Source: Candidatus Kerfeldbacteria bacterium RIFOXYC2_FULL_38_9
GTDB taxonomy: Bacteria; Patescibacteriota; Patescibacteriia; UBA9570; XYC2-FULL-38-9
Length of the DNA: 17,581 nucleotides
Direction: 5' to 3'
Assembly (NCBI GenBank): GCA_001818355.1
Contig: MHKJ01000059.1
Location: 6,979 to 24,559 of the forward strand
In this document: one piece after another, positions 7,144 to 13,731 of the stretch
How positions within the stretch are numbered: position 1 is the first letter of the stretch
Layout: each line of letters opens with the position of its first letter
Program-made: the position numbers and the translations under genes
The notes under the pieces: model-generated
Database searches by the model: none
What the model saw: the letters and a program-made list of their open reading frames with translations, nothing else
What the model was told of the DNA's origin: nothing

Positions 7144-7623
7144 ATGCAAAAAATAGACTCTCCCATCTATCTCATTAAGGACTACATGAAAACCAGCGTC
7201 CCTACTATTTCTGTTGAAGCGGTTTTACAAGACGCGGTGGCCGTCATGATTAAAGAAAAAACCAACGGACTGGTTGTTGTCGACCAAAATAAACACATCC
7301 AAGGCATTGTCACTGTTTGGGATATTATTGAAAGAATTGTGCCTGATTATTTGGAAGAAGATAAACACTTAGCCTCTTTTGAATCCGGCGATATTTTGGC
7401 GGTGCGCACCAGAGCTGTTTCTCATCACCCCATTAAAGAACTGATGAAAGACAAGATTCACACTGTTAATGAAAATGATCCGGTAATGAAAGCGGCGACA
7501 ATGGTATCTGAATATCGTTTAAGACAAATTCCGGTTGTTAATCAAGCGGGTATTCTGGCAGGAGTAATCAGCAGAACGCAAGTAAAACAAGTAATTGCTA
7601 AAATTCTAGGCATTGAAGCATAA
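7144..7623 (+). CDS. Tandem CBS-domain protein, probable regulator of the adjacent transporter
   Basis: The 159-residue protein is essentially one pair of CBS domains (a Bateman module). CBS1 spans about 13-65 (YMKTSVPTISVEAVLQDA to GIVTVWDIIERI) and CBS2 about 97-155 (LMKDKIHTVNENDPVMKA to GVISRTQVKQVI). Such modules bind adenine nucleotides, S-adenosylmethionine or other ligands and gate partner enzymes or transporters. There is no fused catalytic domain, so it probably acts on another protein. The transporter gene starts only 3 nt after its stop, which makes that protein the natural partner. The ATG at 7144 sits 8 nt beyond a TATAAT box. The ligand cannot be assigned. Confidence 0.85.
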   Translation: MQKIDSPIYLIKDYMKTSVPTISVEAVLQDAVAVMIKEKTNGLVVVDQNKHIQGIVTVWDIIERIVPDYLEEDKHLASFESGDILAVRTRAVSHHPIKELMKDKIHTVNENDPVMKAATMVSEYRLRQIPVVNQAGILAGVISRTQVKQVIAKILGIEA

Positions 7624-7626
7624 ACT

Positions 7627-8901
7627 ATGAACACCGCCTTTTATCTCAGCTTAGCGATTTTTGTGGTGACCTATGCTATTATTATTTCGGAAAAAATTCA
7701 TAGAACCGTTATTGCTTTAGCTGGCGCTGTGCTCATGATTGCTTTGGGCATTCTCTCTCAAGAACAGGCCATTGAAGCTATTGATTTTAATACTCTTGGT
7801 TTATTGATTGGCATGATGGTGGTGGTTAGCATAGCCAAGCAAAGCGGCATGTTTCAATATGTGGCTATTTGGGCTTCAAAAATCAGTCGCGGAAAACCAT
7901 TGATTATTTTTTGTTTATTAAGCTTTATTACCGCTCTTTTTTCCGCTTTTCTGGATAATGTGACTACTGTTCTACTGATCATTCCGGTAACTTTTGTGAT
8001 TGCCAATCAATTAAAAATCCACCCCAAACCTTTTTTAATTGCGGCTATTTTATTGGCCAATATCGGCGGCGTCGCCACTTTAATCGGAGATCCGCCAAAT
8101 ATTATGATCGGCAGTGCTTCCGGACTTGGTTTTAACGCCTTTCTTTTTAATTTGGGACCAATTAGTTTAATAGTGGCCATCGTCACCATCGGCCTGCTTT
8201 TATTAACTTATAGAAAAAAACTCATCACTTCTCCTGAAGCACGAGCGGCAATTATGAAGTTTGATCCTAAAGAGGCCATTACCGATAAAAAATTACTGAT
8301 AAAGTCTTTAGTGGTTTTGGGTGTGGTGATTGTTGGATTTTTTATTCACGGCACTCTTCATCTAGAAGGAGCGACTATTGCCCTTTTTGGCGCGGCCTTA
8401 ATGTTATTGCTTACCATGCATGATCCGGAGCACTCTTTAAGAGAAGTGGAATGGACAACAATTTTCTTTTTTACCGGTTTGTTTATTTTAGTGGGCGGTT
8501 TAGAAGAAGTGGGGGTAATTCATAAAATCGCCGATTTGTTTGTAGCAACTATTCATAACAACCCTGTTTCCGGCACCATTGGTCTTTTGTGGATGTCGGC
8601 TATTGTTTCCGCGGTCATTGATAATATTCCTTTTGTGGCCACGATGATTCCTATTATTCAAAACATCGGACAAATGTCTTCCCTTCCCCTTACTCCTTTA
8701 TGGTGGGCATTGGCTTTGGGAGCTGATATTGGCGGTAATGCTACTTTGATCGGCGCCTCAGCTAACGTGATTGTAGCGGGCATGGCGGCTAAAGAAGATA
8801 AAAAAATCGGTTTTTTTGAATACTTGAAAATTGCCGTACCCATGACTCTGGTTGCTTTAATTTTGTGCACTGTTTACATGTATTTTCGTTATTTGGTATA
8901 A
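7627..8901 (+). CDS. ArsB/NhaD-type (ion transporter superfamily) membrane transporter
   Basis: A 424-residue protein with about 11-12 membrane helices and the two-fold inverted repeat of the IT superfamily. Half one has FLDNVTTVLLIIP (108-120) and ANIGGVATLIGDPPNIMIG (144-162). Half two has VIDNIPFVATMIP (330-342) and ADIGGNATLIGASAN (366-380). The GDPPN motif and paired DN motifs are shared by ArsB arsenite pumps, NhaD Na+/H+ antiporters and the human P protein, so substrate may be an anion or a cation/proton exchange. I see no arsenic-resistance neighbours, which argues mildly against arsenite. Co-transcription with the CBS protein suggests nucleotide-sensing control. The ATG at 7627 has no Shine-Dalgarno. 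The gene ends 24 bp before the groESL -35 box, with no clear terminator. Confidence 0.85.
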   Translation: MNTAFYLSLAIFVVTYAIIISEKIHRTVIALAGAVLMIALGILSQEQAIEAIDFNTLGLLIGMMVVVSIAKQSGMFQYVAIWASKISRGKPLIIFCLLSFITALFSAFLDNVTTVLLIIPVTFVIANQLKIHPKPFLIAAILLANIGGVATLIGDPPNIMIGSASGLGFNAFLFNLGPISLIVAIVTIGLLLLTYRKKLITSPEARAAIMKFDPKEAITDKKLLIKSLVVLGVVIVGFFIHGTLHLEGATIALFGAALMLLLTMHDPEHSLREVEWTTIFFFTGLFILVGGLEEVGVIHKIADLFVATIHNNPVSGTIGLLWMSAIVSAVIDNIPFVATMIPIIQNIGQMSSLPLTPLWWALALGADIGGNATLIGASANVIVAGMAAKEDKKIGFFEYLKIAVPMTLVALILCTVYMYFRYLV

Positions 8902-8924
8902 AATTTAAGCCCGTTGACGACCTG

Positions 8925-8952
8925 TTGACGCATTTTTTAATTTTGTTACAAT
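8925..8952 (+). promoter_or_regulatory. groESL promoter
   Basis: TTGACG (8925-8930), a 16-bp spacer and TACAAT (8947-8952), preceded by TGT as an extended -10. Start predicted near 8959, just ahead of the CIRCE element. A second GTTGACG lies 11 bp upstream (8913-8919) as part of a short direct repeat. Confidence 0.75.
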
Positions 8953-8967
8953 GGATTTGGATAAAAA

Positions 8968-8994
8968 TTGGCACTCTAACCAAAAGAGTGCTAA
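8968..8994 (+). promoter_or_regulatory. CIRCE operator (HrcA binding site)
   Basis: TTGGCACTC, nine bases, GAGTGCTAA. This matches the CIRCE consensus TTAGCACTC-N9-GAGTGCTAA with one mismatch. It lies in the groESL leader just after the predicted start site, the usual place for HrcA heat-shock repression. It implies an hrcA gene elsewhere in the genome. Confidence 0.93.
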
Positions 8995-9034
8995 AATAAA
9001 ATCTCTAAATAAAAAATTATTAATTGAAAAAAAT

Positions 9035-9307
9035 ATGAACATTCAACCCTTGGGTGATCGAGTGCTGGTAAAAGTACTGGAAACCGCGGAAACCACAAAA
9101 AGCGGCATTGTTTTGCCGGCTTCTGCCAAAGAAAAAAAAGCCGAAGGAGAAATTTTAGCCTTGGGCGAAGGAGAAAAAATTAAAGCTCTTAAATTAAACA
9201 AAGGAGATAAGGTGTTATTTGGAAAATACAGTGGCGATGAAGTAGAAATGGAAAAAGAAGAATACAAAATCTTAGAATATAAAGATGTTTTAGCAGTAGT
9301 GAAATAA
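9035..9307 (+). CDS. groES: Co-chaperonin GroES
   Basis: The 90-residue product is a normal-length GroES, the heptameric lid that caps GroEL. It opens NIQPLGDRVLVKVLE and has the mobile loop TAETTKSGIVLPASAKEKK (about 16-34) that docks on GroEL, then GEILALGEG and the C-terminal EYKILEYKDVLAVVK strand. The frame extends upstream to an ATG at 8951, but that codon overlaps the -10 box and the extra residues would be encoded by the CIRCE region, so 9035 is the start. There is no Shine-Dalgarno, only an A-rich leader. groEL follows after 39 bp. Heat-shock control by HrcA through CIRCE is expected. Confidence 0.96.
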   Translation: MNIQPLGDRVLVKVLETAETTKSGIVLPASAKEKKAEGEILALGEGEKIKALKLNKGDKVLFGKYSGDEVEMEKEEYKILEYKDVLAVVK

Positions 9308-9346
9308 TTATCACAATAAAAATTAATTACTTAACAAAAAATATTT

Positions 9347-10996
9347 ATGCCAAAACTTATTCATTATGATGAAAACGCCCGTCAACAATTGATGAAGGGT
9401 ATCAATAAATTAGCCAATGCCGTAAAAGTAACTCTTGGTCCCCGCGGCCGCAACGTAGTGCTCGCCAAAAGCTATGGCTCACCCATTATTACCAAAGACG
9501 GGGTAACGGTGGCCAAAGAAATTGAACTGGAAGACAATATTGAAAATATCGGAGCGGAATTGGTAAAAGAAGTAGCCACCAAAACCAACGACGTAGCCGG
9601 AGACGGAACTACTACCGCTACGGTTTTGGCGCAAGCGATTGCTCGCGAAGGCATTAAAGTGGTAGCCGCCGGCAGTAATCCCATGGCTGTAAAACACGGT
9701 ATTGATAAAGGAGTGGCCGCGGTAGTGAAAGCTATCAAAAAAATCGCCAAAAATATAGGAACCAAAGAAGAAATTGCGCAGGTTGCTTCCATTTCCGCCA
9801 ATAATGACCAAGAAATAGGCGATGTCATTGCTGAAGCCATGGAGGCGGTAGGCAAAAACGGAGTTATTACCGTGGAAGAATCCCAAACTTTTGGCATTGA
9901 AAAAGAAGTGGTGGAAGGCATGCAATTTGATAAAGGCTATGCTTCTCCTTATATGGCTACCAACTCGGAACGAATGGAAGCCGAATATAAAGATTGTCAA
10001 ATTTTAATTACCGATAAGAAAATTTCTTCCGTGCAAGAAATTGTGCCTCTTTTGGAAAAATTAGCTCAAAACGGTAAAAAAGAACTGGTGGTCATTGCGG
10101 AAGACATTGATGGAGAGGCTATGGCTACTTTGTTAATCAATAAATTACGAGGCACCTTTAGCACCTTGGCGATTAAAGCTCCGGGTTTTGGCGATCGTAA
10201 AAAAGAAATGCTTTCGGATATTGCCGTCCTCACCGGAGGCAAGGTGGTGTCTGAAGAAATCGGCATGAAATTAGAAAATACCGAAATGAGCGATTTGGGT
10301 CGCGCGGAAAAAGTAATCGCCACTAAAGATGATACTATTGTTGTGGGCGGCAAGGGAGACAAAAAAGCTTTACAAGAAAGAATAGCGCAAATTGAAAAAC
10401 AATATGAAGCGGCTGATTCGGATTTTGATAAAGAAAAATTAGCGGAACGCAAAGCCAAACTGGCCGGCGGAGTGGCGGTAATTAAAGTAGGCGCGGCCAC
10501 CGAAACTGCGATTGCCGAAGTAAAACATCGCGTAGAAGACGCCTTGGCCGCCACCAAAGCGGCAGTGGAAGAAGGCGTAGTGGTTGGCGGTGGCACGGCT
10601 TTAATTCGCGCTTTAAAATCTTTAGATGATATTAAAGTATCTGAAGAAGAACAAGTTGGCATTAAAATTTTACGACGCGCCTTGGAAGAGCCTATTCGTC
10701 AGATTGCCAATAATTCCGGACAAGACGGCGCAGTGGTTGCCAATAAAGTAAAAGAGCTTACCGGTAATGAGGGCTATAATGCCGCTACCGATAAGTATGA
10801 AGATTTAATGTCTGCCGGCGTAGTTGATCCTGCCAAAGTAACTCGCTCTGCTCTAGAAAATGCGGCCTCTATCGCTTCTTTGGTGCTTACTACCGAAGCG
10901 GTGGTTTCTGATGTTCCTAAAAAAGAAGATGACGCACCAGCAGGCGGTATGGGCGGCGGTATGCCGGGCATGGGAGGTATGGGCGGCATGATGTAA
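9347..10996 (+). CDS. groEL: Chaperonin GroEL
   Basis: The 549-residue full-length ATP-driven folding chamber subunit. Visible family marks are VTLGPRGRNVV (28-38), the ATPase motif AGDGTTTATVLA, the apical VEGMQFDKGYASPYM segment, GVAVIKVGAATE, and VVGGGTALIRAL near the C-terminal equatorial domain. It ends in the flexible GGM-rich tail GMGGMGGMM that lines the chamber floor in typical bacterial GroEL. No unusual gap or missing catalytic residue stands out. It is co-transcribed with groES under CIRCE control and closed by a strong terminator 34 bp after its stop. The ATG at 9347 lacks a Shine-Dalgarno. GC content is a little higher than in neighbouring genes, as is common in highly expressed genes. 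Confidence 0.97.
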   Translation: MPKLIHYDENARQQLMKGINKLANAVKVTLGPRGRNVVLAKSYGSPIITKDGVTVAKEIELEDNIENIGAELVKEVATKTNDVAGDGTTTATVLAQAIAREGIKVVAAGSNPMAVKHGIDKGVAAVVKAIKKIAKNIGTKEEIAQVASISANNDQEIGDVIAEAMEAVGKNGVITVEESQTFGIEKEVVEGMQFDKGYASPYMATNSERMEAEYKDCQILITDKKISSVQEIVPLLEKLAQNGKKELVVIAEDIDGEAMATLLINKLRGTFSTLAIKAPGFGDRKKEMLSDIAVLTGGKVVSEEIGMKLENTEMSDLGRAEKVIATKDDTIVVGGKGDKKALQERIAQIEKQYEAADSDFDKEKLAERKAKLAGGVAVIKVGAATETAIAEVKHRVEDALAATKAAVEEGVVVGGGTALIRALKSLDDIKVSEEEQVGIKILRRALEEPIRQIANNSGQDGAVVANKVKELTGNEGYNAATDKYEDLMSAGVVDPAKVTRSALENAASIASLVLTTEAVVSDVPKKEDDAPAGGMGGGMPGMGGMGGMM

Positions 10997-11029
10997 AAAC
11001 TCACATCCTATTTTATCAAGGATAATGCA

Positions 11030-11062
11030 AAAAATAGAGACCGTAATCTGGTCTCTATTTTT
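11030..11062 (+). terminator. groESL terminator
   Basis: A perfect 13-bp inverted repeat, AAAAATAGAGACC (11030-11042) and GGTCTCTATTTTT (11050-11062), with a 7-nt loop and a closing T-run. The A/T flanks make it a possible terminator in both directions. Confidence 0.9.
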
Positions 11063-11071
11063 AATTTACTT

Positions 11072-11100
11072 TTGATTTAAAAGAAAAAAAATGATATATT
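11072..11100 (+). promoter_or_regulatory. Promoter of the small membrane-protein pair
   Basis: TTGATT (11072-11077), 17-bp spacer, TATATT (11095-11100), with TGA before the -10 as an extended element. Seven bases further lies position 11107, the A of the start codon, so the transcript is predicted to be truly leaderless. Confidence 0.75.
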
Positions 11101-11106
11101 ATTTTT

Positions 11107-11517
11107 ATGGAAAATTCGACCACGATTAACTTGGAAAAACAACTGCCCTTGATTTTTTTGCCTGTGACCATAGCTATTGTTTTTCAAATAGCGATTTTGT
11201 TTAATCAAAATTATTTACTGCTAACAATTTTGGCTAATATTGCTTTGGTTTTCTACATAATTTTAAGACTTAATCAAAAATCAAAAGAAAAATACAATTG
11301 GAAAAGCAGGGCGTTATATGGCGGTTTAGCCGGTTTTATCAGTGGTTTGGTGATAGCTGTTTTTAATTTTTGCATTAACTTAAACTTAGTGGCTTTTTTT
11401 GCCATTTTTACGCGCAGTATTTTTTCTGGTTTGTTAGATGGTATTGGTGCTGGCTTATTATTTATTTTATGGCAACTATTAAAACCCATAAAGAAAGGGG
11501 GTGAGAACAATGAATAA
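11107..11517 (+). CDS. Small four-helix membrane protein of unknown function
   Basis: The 136-residue protein has four predicted membrane helices, at about 12-32, 36-54, 70-92 and 95-125. A basic loop (NQKSKEKYNWKSR) lies between helices 2 and 3, and a charged tail (KPIKKGGENNE) closes the chain. The second half has a glycine-rich GGLAGFISGLVIAV stretch and SGLLDGIGAGLLF, suggesting tight helix packing. I do not recognise a family. The ATG at 11107 is fixed by the promoter six bases upstream. The gene overlaps the next by 8 bp and its last codons carry that gene's ribosome binding site, so the two products are probably made together and may interact. Confidence 0.78.
   Translation: MENSTTINLEKQLPLIFLPVTIAIVFQIAILFNQNYLLLTILANIALVFYIILRLNQKSKEKYNWKSRALYGGLAGFISGLVIAVFNFCINLNLVAFFAIFTRSIFSGLLDGIGAGLLFILWQLLKPIKKGGENNE
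11497..11504 (+). promoter_or_regulatory. Ribosome binding site that fixes the start of the DUF4870-like gene
   Basis: GGGGGTGA lies six to seven bases before the ATG at 11510 and is a strong match to the 16S rRNA anti-Shine-Dalgarno. A GTG at 11501 in the same frame is part of this site and so is not the start. It is one of only a few clear Shine-Dalgarno sites in the window. Confidence 0.75.
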
Positions 11518-11836
11518 AATTACGCCTTCTCCCAAAGATGTGGCTGATAATAAAATTATCGCGGCCATTTCTTATATTTCCATTCTTTGTTTGGTTTCGC
11601 TATTGCTAAAAAAAGACAGTCCTTTTACCATGTTTCACGCTAAACAAGGGTTGGCTTTGTTTATTATTGAAATTGTCGCCGGGTTGATTATGTGGATTCC
11701 TGTTTTAAACTTAATTTCGGCCATTGTCTATTTGATTTGTTTTATCGTTTCTATTTACGGCATTATGCAAGTTTTTCAAGGAAAAACCGAGCCTTTGCCT
11801 GTGCTTTCTCAAATGGTGGAAAAATTAAATATCTAA
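11510..11836 (+). CDS. DUF4870/Tic20-like small membrane protein
   Basis: The 108-residue protein has three to four hydrophobic helices. The signature is KKDSPFTMFHAKQGLALFIIE (split here as KKDSPFTMFHAK and QGLALFIIE), with the F-H-A-K-Q-G motif typical of the DUF4870/Tic20-like family. It is preceded by NKIIAAISYISIL and followed by a paired helix region IPVLNLISAIVYLICFIVSIYG in two parts. Function in bacteria is unknown; members are often found beside other small membrane proteins. The start at 11510 is set by the Shine-Dalgarno at 11497-11504 rather than by the GTG at 11501. It overlaps the preceding membrane-protein gene by 8 bp and is followed within 3 bp by a terminator hairpin. Confidence 0.83.
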   Translation: MNKITPSPKDVADNKIIAAISYISILCLVSLLLKKDSPFTMFHAKQGLALFIIEIVAGLIMWIPVLNLISAIVYLICFIVSIYGIMQVFQGKTEPLPVLSQMVEKLNI

Positions 11837-11838
11837 AT

Positions 11839-11885
11839 ATAAAAACCCCGCATTGGAAAACTATTTCTCTGAGCGGGGTTTTTAT
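11839..11885. terminator. Bidirectional terminator between the membrane-protein pair and recA
   Basis: ATAAAAACCCCGC (11839-11851) and GCGGGGTTTTTAT (11873-11885) form a perfect 13-bp stem with a 21-nt loop. A-run and T-run flanks on both strands let it serve both convergent transcripts, the plus-strand pair and the minus-strand recA operon. Confidence 0.9.
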
Positions 11886-11888
11886 TTA

Positions 11889-12914
11889 TTAATCTAATTT
11901 TCTCTCTTGTTCAAAAGCTTTGATGATTTCTTTTCTAATTTCAACCATTAACTTAGGATTTTCTCTTAAAAAATCTTTAGCCACTTCTCGGCCAACACCC
12001 AGTTTATTTTCTTTATAACTATGAGTATTGCCGGATTTGGCAATAACCTCGAATTGAATTCCCGTATCTAACAAATCGCCGGCAATAGAAATTCCTTCAT
12101 TATACATAATATCAAATTCCGTAGTACGAAAAGGAGCAGCTACTTTATTTTTTACCACCTTTACCTTGACCCGATTGCCAATCACTCGGTCTCCTTTTTT
12201 AATTTGAGCGGCACGACGCACCTCAATCCGCACAGAAGAATAAAATTTCAAAGCCATACCGCCGGTAGTGGTTTCCGGATTGCCGAAAACTACACCGATT
12301 TTCATTCTGGTTTGATTGATAAAAATCACCACGCAGTTGGTTTTAGAAATAATGCCGGCTAATTTACGTAAAGCTTGGCTCATCAACCTGGCGTGTAGTC
12401 CCATATGCGAATCTCCCATCTCCCCTTCTATTTCCGCTTTGGGTGTTAGCGCCGCTACCGAATCAATCACAATGACATCCACGGCATTGGAACGCACTAA
12501 AGTTTCCACAATTTCTAAGGCTTGTTCCCCCGTATCCGGTTGAGAAATAAGCAACTCATCCACATTGATGCCGATTTTTTTCGCATACTCCGGATCAAGC
12601 GCGTGTTCTGCGTCCACAAAAGCGGCCGTACCTCCTTTTTTCTGTATCTCGGCCACAATGTGCTGAGACAGTGTGGTTTTTCCAGATGATTCCGGACCGT
12701 AAATTTCCACAATACGCCCATAAGGCACGCCTCCTACACCCAAGGCTAAATCCAAAGACAAAACTCCGGTAGAAATAGCCTCCACCTTTAAATGCTTGGA
12801 TTCACCAAAACGCATAATTGCTCCATCGCCAAACCGATGACGAATTTGATCGATAGCCATGTCTGCGGCTTTGTTTTTATTGCTGTCTGGTTTTTTTCCT
12901 GTTAATTTTGACAT
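11889..12914 (-). CDS. recA: RecA recombinase
   Basis: The 341-residue recombinase forms filaments on single-stranded DNA and drives strand exchange and repair. The Walker A motif is GPESSGKTT (73-81). The DNA-binding L1 region is EIEGEMGDSHMGLHAR and L2 is FGNPETTTGGMALKF. The SQPDTGEQALEI motif and the VIVIDSVAAL Walker B strand are intact. The C-terminal acidic tail is short compared with E. coli RecA, ending EQERKLD. The ATG at 12914 lies 22 bp after the stop of the RodZ-like gene, so recA is probably the last gene of a ftsK-rodZ-recA transcript. I saw no LexA-type operator in the 22-bp gap. Termination is at the bidirectional hairpin next to its stop. Confidence 0.97.
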   Translation of the reverse strand: MSKLTGKKPDSNKNKAADMAIDQIRHRFGDGAIMRFGESKHLKVEAISTGVLSLDLALGVGGVPYGRIVEIYGPESSGKTTLSQHIVAEIQKKGGTAAFVDAEHALDPEYAKKIGINVDELLISQPDTGEQALEIVETLVRSNAVDVIVIDSVAALTPKAEIEGEMGDSHMGLHARLMSQALRKLAGIISKTNCVVIFINQTRMKIGVVFGNPETTTGGMALKFYSSVRIEVRRAAQIKKGDRVIGNRVKVKVVKNKVAAPFRTTEFDIMYNEGISIAGDLLDTGIQFEVIAKSGNTHSYKENKLGVGREVAKDFLRENPKLMVEIRKEIIKAFEQERKLD

Positions 12915-12936
12915 AATATTTTATAATTTTTAATAA

Positions 12937-13731
12937 TTATTCTGTTTCTTTATATAATACATTGCGTACTATTGTATTTTCTTGGCTTAATTTTGACTTG
13001 GCACTGATGTAAATGGTATTTAGCCCCTGACCCAAAACAATTGCTTCTGAAAATTTACCGTCTTGATCAATAGCAACAGCCTGACCATTGATTTTAATCA
13101 CTGCTCCCGGTACGGATTTGCCGGAAATTATCAACTCTCTTTCAGAGACAATCATATCAGCCTGCGGAGAGGCAATGGTCAGCGCCGGCGGAGTAACCAA
13201 GCGGAGTAAACTAAAGCCAAAATAAACCACTACTCCAAACACCACAATACCAAAAACACCAAATTTTAACAAGCGAGGAATAAGCACCGGTTTTTGATGA
13301 TGGGGACTGTTGGTAGAAATTTGAGGGACGGTTGTTTGGTTTTTTTTCTGTAAAATACCCTGCTCTTTTTTAGGCCAAGATTCTTTATCGTGATAAACAA
13401 TAATTTCTTGTTCATATTGTTTTTGCATTTTATCCCAAGGAATTGCTAAAGCTTGGCAGTAAAGACGTAAATAATTTTTAATGTAAACCGGCGAGGGTAA
13501 AGCATTATAATTCCCACTTTCTAAAGCACTGAGGTAATTAACGGAAATTTTAAGTTGTAAAGCAAGGTCTTTAAGATTGCGTTTTGACGCCTGTCTGGCC
13601 GCAGACAATTGCTCACCAATGGTTTTTTGCTTTAACAAAGGCCTCTCTTGAAAGCGTCTACCTGCTTTTTTTTCCGCGGTTTTTTGGAGCTTAATTGTTA
13701 AAGAATCTTTAAAACTAATTTGTCTTTTCAT
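12937..13731 (-). CDS. RodZ-like protein: HTH, membrane helix, Ig-like domain
   Basis: The 264-residue protein has a helix-turn-helix of the HTH_25/RodZ kind (about 36-100, with TIGEQLSAARQASKRNLKDL and NYLSALESGNYNALPS), a basic/Q-rich linker, one membrane helix (about 154-178) and an extracytoplasmic beta-rich domain (about 181-262). That outer domain looks like the glucodextranase/Ig-like type (IISGKSVPGAVIKINGQAV) rather than the RodZ DUF4115 domain. RodZ family members link the MreB cytoskeleton to the wall; here that role is inferred from architecture. The frame reaches up to an ATG at 13749, but AAGGAAG lies just before the ATG at 13731, and this start is chosen. It overlaps the ftsK end by 17 bp, so translation is likely coupled. 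Confidence 0.82.
   Translation of the reverse strand: MKRQISFKDSLTIKLQKTAEKKAGRRFQERPLLKQKTIGEQLSAARQASKRNLKDLALQLKISVNYLSALESGNYNALPSPVYIKNYLRLYCQALAIPWDKMQKQYEQEIIVYHDKESWPKKEQGILQKKNQTTVPQISTNSPHHQKPVLIPRLLKFGVFGIVVFGVVVYFGFSLLRLVTPPALTIASPQADMIVSERELIISGKSVPGAVIKINGQAVAIDQDGKFSEAIVLGQGLNTIYISAKSKLSQENTIVRNVLYKETE

Noticed and set aside
8951..9034. An N-terminally extended GroES from the ATG at 8951
   Set aside because: The ATG overlaps the -10 box, and the extra residues would be encoded by the CIRCE leader. GroES homology begins at MNIQPLGD (9035).
9472..10662. Long open frames antisense to groEL (up to 198 codons)
   Set aside because: They are low-complexity, serine- and alanine-rich shadows of groEL codon bias, without promoter or start signals.
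12915..12936. A LexA-type SOS operator controlling recA
   Set aside because: The 22-bp gap is plain A/T with no palindromic LexA-like box. recA more likely belongs to the ftsK transcript.
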